A stretch of 8,543 nt of DNA from positions 1 to 8,543 of the forward strand of contig JANMJO010000234.1 of the NCBI GenBank assembly GCA_031371425.1, written 5' to 3'. A program made the position numbers and the translations under genes. Source of the stretch: JAFMIX01 sp031371425 (GTDB lineage Bacteria > Verrucomicrobiota > Verrucomicrobiia > Limisphaerales > JAFMIX01). Shown here in pieces: positions 4,742 to 8,543 of the stretch (position 1 is its first letter; each line of letters opens with the position of its first letter). The notes under the pieces are model-generated. The model was not told the origin of the DNA. It saw only the letters and a program-made list of their open reading frames with translations, and did no database searches.

Positions 4742-6659
4742 ATCCGCAATCCGCAATCCGCAATCCGCAATCCACTCCACCGTCCTCGACCAACTCCACA
4801 CCTGGCTCGCAAACATCGAACGCGCCTTCCCCGCCACCGCACTGGCCGTCCGCGACTGGCTGCCCATCCTCGAAGCCGGCCTCGCCACCCTCACCATCGG
4901 CGTCATCCCGCCCGCCCTCGATCAAGTGCTCATCGGCGCGATTGACCGCTCGCGCAGTCCCGAACTCCAACTCACCTGCCTCCTCGGCCTCAACGAAGGC
5001 GTCTTCCCCGCGCCCCCCGCCGAAGACCCTCTCCTCAACGAACTCGAACGCGACGCCCTCACACTCGCCGATAAAAACTTGCGCCTCAGCCCGACCACCC
5101 GCCATCGCCTCGGCCACGAATGGTTCTACGGCTACATCGCCTGCACCCGCGCCAGCCACCGCCTCATCCTCACCTGCGCCGCCGCCGACGCCCGTGGCAA
5201 CAAACTCAACCGCTCCACCTTCTTCGACCATCTCGAAAAACTTTTCCCCACCCTCAAACCCGAGGCCTGGCAGCCGCCCACAGGCTTCTCCGAAATCGTC
5301 CACGCCTGCGAAATCATCACCCCCGCCATCCAACTCCACTCCGCGCTTGGAGTTCCGCCTTCTGGCGGCTGGGTCGTCCTGCCGCCTGATGGCGGAACTC
5401 CAAACCAGAACTCCGACAACACAACAAAGCTCCTCGCCCTGCCCGAACTCGCCGCCGTCCTCACCCGCGCCCGCGAACTCGCCGCCGCCGCGAACGACCG
5501 GCTTGCGCCCGACACCGCCGCGCAACTTTACGGCCGCGAACTCCCCACCTCCATCAGCGGCCTCGAAGATTTCGCCGCCTGCCCCTTCAAATTCTTTGTC
5601 AGCCGCGGCCTCCGCGCCGAAGAACGCAAACACTTCGAACTCGACTCCCGCGAGCGCGGCTCCTTCCAGCACGAAGTCCTCACCATCTTCCACAACGAAC
5701 TCGCCGCCGCCCAACTCCGCTGGCGCGACATCCCTCCCGACCAAGCCCGCGCCCGCATCCGCCGCATCGGCAACAGCCTGCTCACCCACTACCGCCACGG
5801 ACTTTTCACCGCCGACGCCGCGCGCCAGTTCTCCGGCCAAGCCCTGCTCACCGCACTCGAAACCCTCATCGCCGTCCTCGTCGGCTGGGCGCGCGATTAC
5901 CAATTCGACCCCGCCCTCGTCGAAATCGGCTTCGGCCTGAAGGACGCGCCTTGGCCCGCGCTGCGGGTTGACGTGGCCGATGGCCGCGCCCTGCTGCTGC
6001 GCGGGCGCATTGACCGCGTGGACATCTGGCGCGATGCCGCCACCGGCGCCGCCCTCGCCACCGTCGTGGATTACAAATCCAGCAGCCGCAAACCCGACCG
6101 CCTCAAACTTCACCACGGCCTCCAACTCCAACTCCCCACCTACCTCGCCGTGCTGAACCAACTGCCCGAAGCCCGCGCCACGCTTGGCACAGACACGCTC
6201 ACGCCCGCCGGCGTTTTTTACGTCAACCTGCGCGGCGAATTTTCCTCCGCCAAGTCCCGCGCCGAAGCCCTTGCCGATCCCGCCACCGCTCTCCGCGAAG
6301 GTTTCCAGCACGCCGGACGCTACGATGAACAAGCCCTCCTCCAGCTCGACCCGCGCGGCAACGGCGAGCAATTCAAAACCAGTTCCCGCAGTCACGACCG
6401 CATGGACTCCGCCGCGTTCCGCGACCTCCTCGCCCGCGCCATGGAAAACCTGCGTCGCTTCGGCGGCGAAATCTTCTCCGGCCAGATCGCGCCCGCGCCG
6501 TTCCGCAAAGGCGGCGAGACCGCGTGCGAATTCTGCGACTACGCCAGCGTCTGCCGCTTCGACGCGTGGACGCAACCCTTCCGTTCGCTCCCCGAACTGC
6601 CGAAAGCTGTCGCACCGGAAAGGCCCGCCGCGAAACCTGCAAAAAAGAAAAAGCCATGA
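4581..6659 (+). CDS. addB: AddB C-terminal fragment (after the frameshift)
   Basis: This frame carries the rest of AddB. Residue numbers are for the frame-restored protein. LLGLNEGVFP and the motif VI-like YGYIACTRASHRLIL belong to the helicase core. The RecB-family nuclease follows: GRIDRVD (Asp938), VVDYKSS (Asp957, Lys959) and a QLQLPTY segment. Four cysteines for a 4Fe-4S cluster are present: Cys794 in AACPFKFF and Cys1109, Cys1112, Cys1118 in CEFCDYASVC. B. subtilis AddB has Cys801, Asp961, Cys1121, Cys1124 and Cys1130, so the agreement is close. The protein ends in a Lys-rich tail (KPAKKKKP). There is no convincing start codon near the join (a TTG at 4674 and a GTG at 4701 are the nearest), so separate translation is doubtful. 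Confidence 0.75.
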   Translation, partial: AERLRQQLIPPFAALAQATAAPLTGLQLAAALRELWRDLDVEKTLERWSEVSVKSAIRNPQSAIHSTVLDQLHTWLANIERAFPATALAVRDWLPILEAGLATLTIGVIPPALDQVLIGAIDRSRSPELQLTCLLGLNEGVFPAPPAEDPLLNELERDALTLADKNLRLSPTTRHRLGHEWFYGYIACTRASHRLILTCAAADARGNKLNRSTFFDHLEKLFPTLKPEAWQPPTGFSEIVHACEIITPAIQLHSALGVPPSGGWVVLPPDGGTPNQNSDNTTKLLALPELAAVLTRARELAAAANDRLAPDTAAQLYGRELPTSISGLEDFAACPFKFFVSRGLRAEERKHFELDSRERGSFQHEVLTIFHNELAAAQLRWRDIPPDQARARIRRIGNSLLTHYRHGLFTADAARQFSGQALLTALETLIAVLVGWARDYQFDPALVEIGFGLKDAPWPALRVDVADGRALLLRGRIDRVDIWRDAATGAALATVVDYKSSSRKPDRLKLHHGLQLQLPTYLAVLNQLPEARATLGTDTLTPAGVFYVNLRGEFSSAKSRAEALADPATALREGFQHAGRYDEQALLQLDPRGNGEQFKTSSRSHDRMDSAAFRDLLARAMENLRRFGGEIFSGQIAPAPFRKGGETACEFCDYASVCRFDAWTQPFRSLPELPKAVAPERPAAKPAKKKKP
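4741..4773. repeat. Heptanucleotide array 3 in addB, 4.7 x 7 bp
   Basis: Four perfect AATCCGC units plus AATCC, 33 bp in all. It is read in the restored AddB frame as SAIRNPQSAI, a seven-residue peptide repeat created by the 7-bp period. Its first base completes the TAA stop of the shifted upstream frame (4739-4741). Confidence 0.9.
5347..5403. repeat. Palindromic in-frame insert in addB (GGAGTTCCGCC family)
   Basis: A hairpin with 21-bp arms (5349-5369 and 5381-5401, 19 of 21 matching) and an 11-base loop; two more base pairs extend the stem outward. Arms begin GGAGTTCCGCC and end GGCGGAACTCC. It is read in frame as GVPPSGGWVVLPPDGGTP, a peptide unlike the rest of AddB. A second copy lies in addA at 8196-8248. 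Confidence 0.85.
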
Positions 6660-6941
6660 GCCCACGCAAACCAGACCGGATGGGTTTGTCGCCGTTGCCC
6701 TCACCCCAGCCCTCTCCCATCCGATGGGAGAGGGAGAGCTTGCGGACGTTTTTTGGAAATCCGGCTGTCCAACCGTCAGCGACGCGTCCGAGTTTTCCGC
6801 CCGAGCAACAAGACGCGTCCGCAGTGCGAGCGGCATCCAAACATTCAAGCAACGTCCATCGCTGTTCCCTCTCCCATCGGATGGGAGAGGGTCAGGGTGA
6901 GGGTCGGCGTCCACATACAACCTCGCACCGCCGCAACTAGC
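6660..6941. other. addB-addA spacer holding a repeat unit
   Basis: This 282-base stretch has no gene I can support. It is filled mainly by the inverted-repeat unit at 6698-6903. It is open in the addA frame from the addB stop, but that translation has no domain character. CATGAGC occurs at both ends (6655-6661 and 6941-6947), covering the addB stop on the left and the addA start on the right. Confidence 0.7.
6698..6903. repeat. 206-bp inverted-repeat unit with nested palindromes (BIME-like)
   Basis: Inverted arms of 38 bp (6698-6735 and 6866-6903) match at 35 of 38 positions; the three mismatches are together at 6707-6709 and 6892-6894. Each arm holds a perfect palindrome with 12-bp half-sites and one central base (6710-6734 and 6867-6891; half-site CCCTCTCCCATC). 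The 130-bp centre is unrelated in sequence but contains two GACGCGTCCG copies. The arrangement resembles paired REP/BIME elements. In RNA the arms could fold separately or pair over the centre. No transposase is encoded, so if mobile it would depend on one elsewhere. Confidence 0.8.
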
Positions 6942-8543
6942 ATGAGCACACTCACGCCCCAGCAACAGGCCGCCATCGCCTCGCGTGGCAACGTGCTCGT
7001 CGCCGCCGGCGCAGGCACGGGCAAGACGCACACCATCACACTGCGCTGTCTCGACCTCGTCATGCGGGAAGGCTGCTCCGTCGAAAACATTTTGATGGTC
7101 ACCTTCACCGAGGCGGCGGCGGCGGAAATGCGCGAACGCATCCGCAACGCGTTGCGCGACGCAGCGGAGAACGTTGCTTCAGACCCCGAAGCCGCGAACC
7201 ATCTCGCCGAACAGACCGCGCTGCTGGAGACCGCGCCAATCTCCACGCTGCACAGCTTCTGCCTCGAACTCGTGCGCCGGAATTTCCACGCGCTCGGCCT
7301 TGACCCGCAGTTCGCCGTCCTCGACGACCAGCAGACCAAGCCGCTCCTTCACGCCGTGCTCAATGAACTTTTTGAGCGGCACTACGCCGCCGGAACGCCG
7401 GCCTCCGGCACGGCAAGGTCGGAAGCAGATGCCGCAACGAGCCGGTTGGGAAACCGGCGCTCCGAAGCCGTCTGCGACCTCGTCCGCCACTACGGCAACG
7501 GCGGCGATGACGCCATCCGCCAGCTTGTCGTGAAGATTCATCATCACGCGCAGGCGCTGGCGTCGCCGGAGCGCTGGCTGGCGGAACAACTTGCCGCGTT
7601 GAACGACCCCGCACCCACCGCGTGGCGCGAGAATCTCATCAGCGGCATCGCAGAATGGGCGCAGCTCTGGCGCGAACCCGTGGCCGCTCACGCCGTAGGC
7701 AGCACGAACGTCGCCGCCAGCTTCGCCGCGCTCGACGCCCTGCCCAAAACCGGCGCGACTTTCATTCACTGCGCCGCCGCTGTGGAAAAAATCATCGCCG
7801 CCGACAGCACCGAATGGCTGCGCGGCACGAAAGGTAAATGCCGCGAGCCGATTGAAAAGTTTTTCGACGACGCCAAATTCCTCCACGATTTAACCCGCGA
7901 CGATGGCGCGGCGCTGGCGCAGGATTGGGAGTGGACGCGCCACCACATGGACACGCTGCTGCAGTTGACGCGCGAGTTCACCGCTGATTTCACGCGGGCC
8001 AAGCGCGAGATGGGCGGCATTGACTTCGCCGATCAAGAGCAGCTCGCGCTGCGCCTGCTCTACGACAACGCCGGCAATCTGTCTCCGGTGGCGCTCGCCT
8101 GTCGCGAGCGTTTCCACTTCGTGTTCGTGGACGAGTGTCAGGACATCAACGCCGCGCAGGACGCGATCCTCCGCGCCGTGAGTCGGGATTCGCTGGGAGT
8201 TCCGCCTTTAGGCGGCTCGGCATCCGCACCGCCTGAAGGCGGAACTCCGAACCCCGCGAACCGCTTCCTCGTAGGCGACGTCAAGCAAAGCATCTTTCGC
8301 TTTCGCCTCGCCGACCCGCGCATTTTTCAGGACTACCAATCGCAATGGAGCGCCGGTTACCAAACCGGAATGTTGCAGGCCGCGAACCCCCCCGGTTTGG
8401 ATGCCGGCGCTCCGGCGGCGGGCCGAATGCTCGCGCTCTCGGAAAACTTCCGCAGCCGCGAGGCGTTGCTGAACTTCATCAACCCGCTATTCCGCGCGCT
8501 CATGCGCCCGGTCATCGGCGGGCTGGATTACGATGCGGACGCG
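6942..8543 (+). CDS. addA: AddA, helicase-nuclease subunit (3' end outside window)
   Basis: AddA is the active ATP-driven 3'-5' helicase of the AddAB complex and also carries a nuclease domain at its C-terminus, which lies beyond this window. The first 534 residues are present with no stop. UvrD/Rep superfamily 1 motifs appear in order: Q-motif LTPQQQAA (4-11), Walker A AAGAGTGKT (21-29), motif Ia MVTFTEAAAAEM (52-63), STLHSFC (101-107), motif II VDECQD (396-401), motif III VGDVKQS (444-450) and motif IV LSENFRS (499-505). Motif II has Cys399 where Phe or Tyr is usual. Three palindromic inserts interrupt it in frame at residues about 151-174, 419-436 and 469-491, one between motifs II and III. 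The ATG at 6942 fits the Q-motif spacing, with no clear Shine-Dalgarno site. It is probably co-transcribed with addB. Confidence 0.93.
   Translation, partial: MSTLTPQQQAAIASRGNVLVAAGAGTGKTHTITLRCLDLVMREGCSVENILMVTFTEAAAAEMRERIRNALRDAAENVASDPEAANHLAEQTALLETAPISTLHSFCLELVRRNFHALGLDPQFAVLDDQQTKPLLHAVLNELFERHYAAGTPASGTARSEADAATSRLGNRRSEAVCDLVRHYGNGGDDAIRQLVVKIHHHAQALASPERWLAEQLAALNDPAPTAWRENLISGIAEWAQLWREPVAAHAVGSTNVAASFAALDALPKTGATFIHCAAAVEKIIAADSTEWLRGTKGKCREPIEKFFDDAKFLHDLTRDDGAALAQDWEWTRHHMDTLLQLTREFTADFTRAKREMGGIDFADQEQLALRLLYDNAGNLSPVALACRERFHFVFVDECQDINAAQDAILRAVSRDSLGVPPLGGSASAPPEGGTPNPANRFLVGDVKQSIFRFRLADPRIFQDYQSQWSAGYQTGMLQAANPPGLDAGAPAAGRMLALSENFRSREALLNFINPLFRALMRPVIGGLDYDADA
7392..7463. 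repeat. Degenerate palindromic in-frame insert in addA
   Basis: The ends are inverted copies (GGAACGCCGG on the left, CCGGCGCTCC on the right; about 16 of 23 arm positions match), with a small GCCGGTT/AACCGGC hairpin inside the right arm. The right end resembles the GGAGCGCCGG arms of the 8347-8413 unit. It is read in frame as GTPASGTARS through RRS, between the AddA segments FERHYAA and AVCDLVRHYG. Confidence 0.6.
8196..8248. repeat. 53-bp palindromic in-frame insert in addA (GGAGTTCCGCC family)
   Basis: Arms of 21 bp (8196-8216 and 8228-8248) match at 19 of 21 positions around an 11-base loop. Arm length, loop length and arm sequence match the addB copy at 5349-5401, while the loops are unrelated. 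It is read in frame as GVPPLGGSASAPPEGGTP, between motif II and motif III of the helicase. Confidence 0.88.
8347..8413. repeat. 67-bp palindromic in-frame insert in addA (GGAGCGCCGG family)
   Basis: Arms of 22 bp (8347-8368 and 8392-8413) match at 19 of 22 positions, with three adjacent mismatches and a 23-base loop. It is read in frame as AGYQTGMLQ through LDAGAPA, just before the conserved motif IV segment LSENFRS. Confidence 0.85.

Larger units (their letters stand above)
3194..6659 (+). pseudogene. addB: AddB, helicase-exonuclease subunit, frameshifted
   Basis: AddB pairs with AddA to unwind and degrade double-strand DNA ends and load RecA, the AddAB counterpart of RecBCD. The coding content is complete but lies in two frames: 3194 to about 4580 in one, then about 4581-6659 shifted by +1. 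The switch falls at an exact 7-bp duplication, GCCGAAC-GCCGAAC (4574-4587). Removing one copy restores a continuous 1152-residue protein, close to B. subtilis AddB (about 1166), reading EAAERLRQQL across the join. Loss of a single C there would also restore frame (EAAERERLRQQL). Walker A, the nuclease site and all four Fe-S cysteines are kept, so the lesion looks recent, switchable, or a sequence error. There is no obvious promoter or Shine-Dalgarno site in the 152 bases after the terminator. addA follows. As read, the product would stop at 4741. Confidence 0.8.

Noticed and set aside
4741..4773. CRISPR array
   Set aside because: Units are adjacent 7-mers without spacers, within coding sequence.
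6656..6940. Small gene starting at the ATG overlapping the addB stop
   Set aside because: Its translation is made of the palindromic repeat (PSPIRWERE, LSHRMGEG) and reads as repeat-derived peptide, not a conserved protein.
4452..7031. Long reverse-strand open frame (about 859 codons) across addB and the start of addA
   Set aside because: It is Gly/Glu/Ala-rich antisense shadow of GC-rich coding sequence, has no domain character, and runs through the repeat unit and both genes.
7110..7124. GCG repeat in addA as slippage
   Set aside because: It encodes the normal motif Ia (TFTEAAAAEM) at its usual length.

Overview
This GC-rich window carries five protein-coding loci, two of them cut by the window edges. 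Layout and repeat content suggest an environmental Gram-negative bacterium, most likely of the Verrucomicrobiota/PVC type. That placement is inference: it rests on an AddAB-type repair nuclease, a Gram-negative lipoprotein N-acyltransferase, poor Shine-Dalgarno sequences, and many short tandem and palindromic repeats of a kind I associate with such genomes. No rRNA, tRNA, CRISPR array, transposase or phage gene is visible.

Left part (1-1321). The end of an unrecognised + strand gene (1-201) abuts, stop codon to stop codon, a - strand gene for a secreted Pro/Ala-rich protein (202-732). That gene lies 28 bp downstream of frr (ribosome recycling factor, 761-1321, - strand) and is probably co-transcribed with it. 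A strong G-quadruplex-type motif lies inside the secreted-protein gene.

Centre (1322-3040). frr and lnt (apolipoprotein N-acyltransferase) diverge from a short control region with two face-to-face sigma70-like promoters sharing one AT-rich -10 box. This argues that lnt starts at a TTG at 1424 rather than the ATG at 1328. lnt ends in a clear intrinsic terminator (3011-3041).

Right part (3194-8543). addB then addA encode the two subunits of the AddAB helicase-nuclease that processes DNA double-strand ends for recombination. addB is complete in content (Walker A, nuclease motif, four Fe-S cysteines) but is broken by a +1 frameshift at an exact 7-bp tandem duplication (4574-4587). addA runs off the window after helicase motif IV and is open throughout.

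The most striking feature is the repeat load within genes. Four heptanucleotide arrays, each about four units long, sit in frame inside lnt (one) and addB (three), and the frameshift is also a 7-bp duplication. Three palindromic inserts sit in frame inside addA and one inside addB; two of the four are near-identical 53-bp hairpin units, one in each gene. A 206-bp unit with inverted arms, each containing a perfect palindrome, separates addB from addA, flanked by a direct CATGAGC repeat that covers the end of addB and the start of addA. Together this suggests repeat families that repeatedly entered or expanded within genes while keeping the reading frame, with one event that did not.
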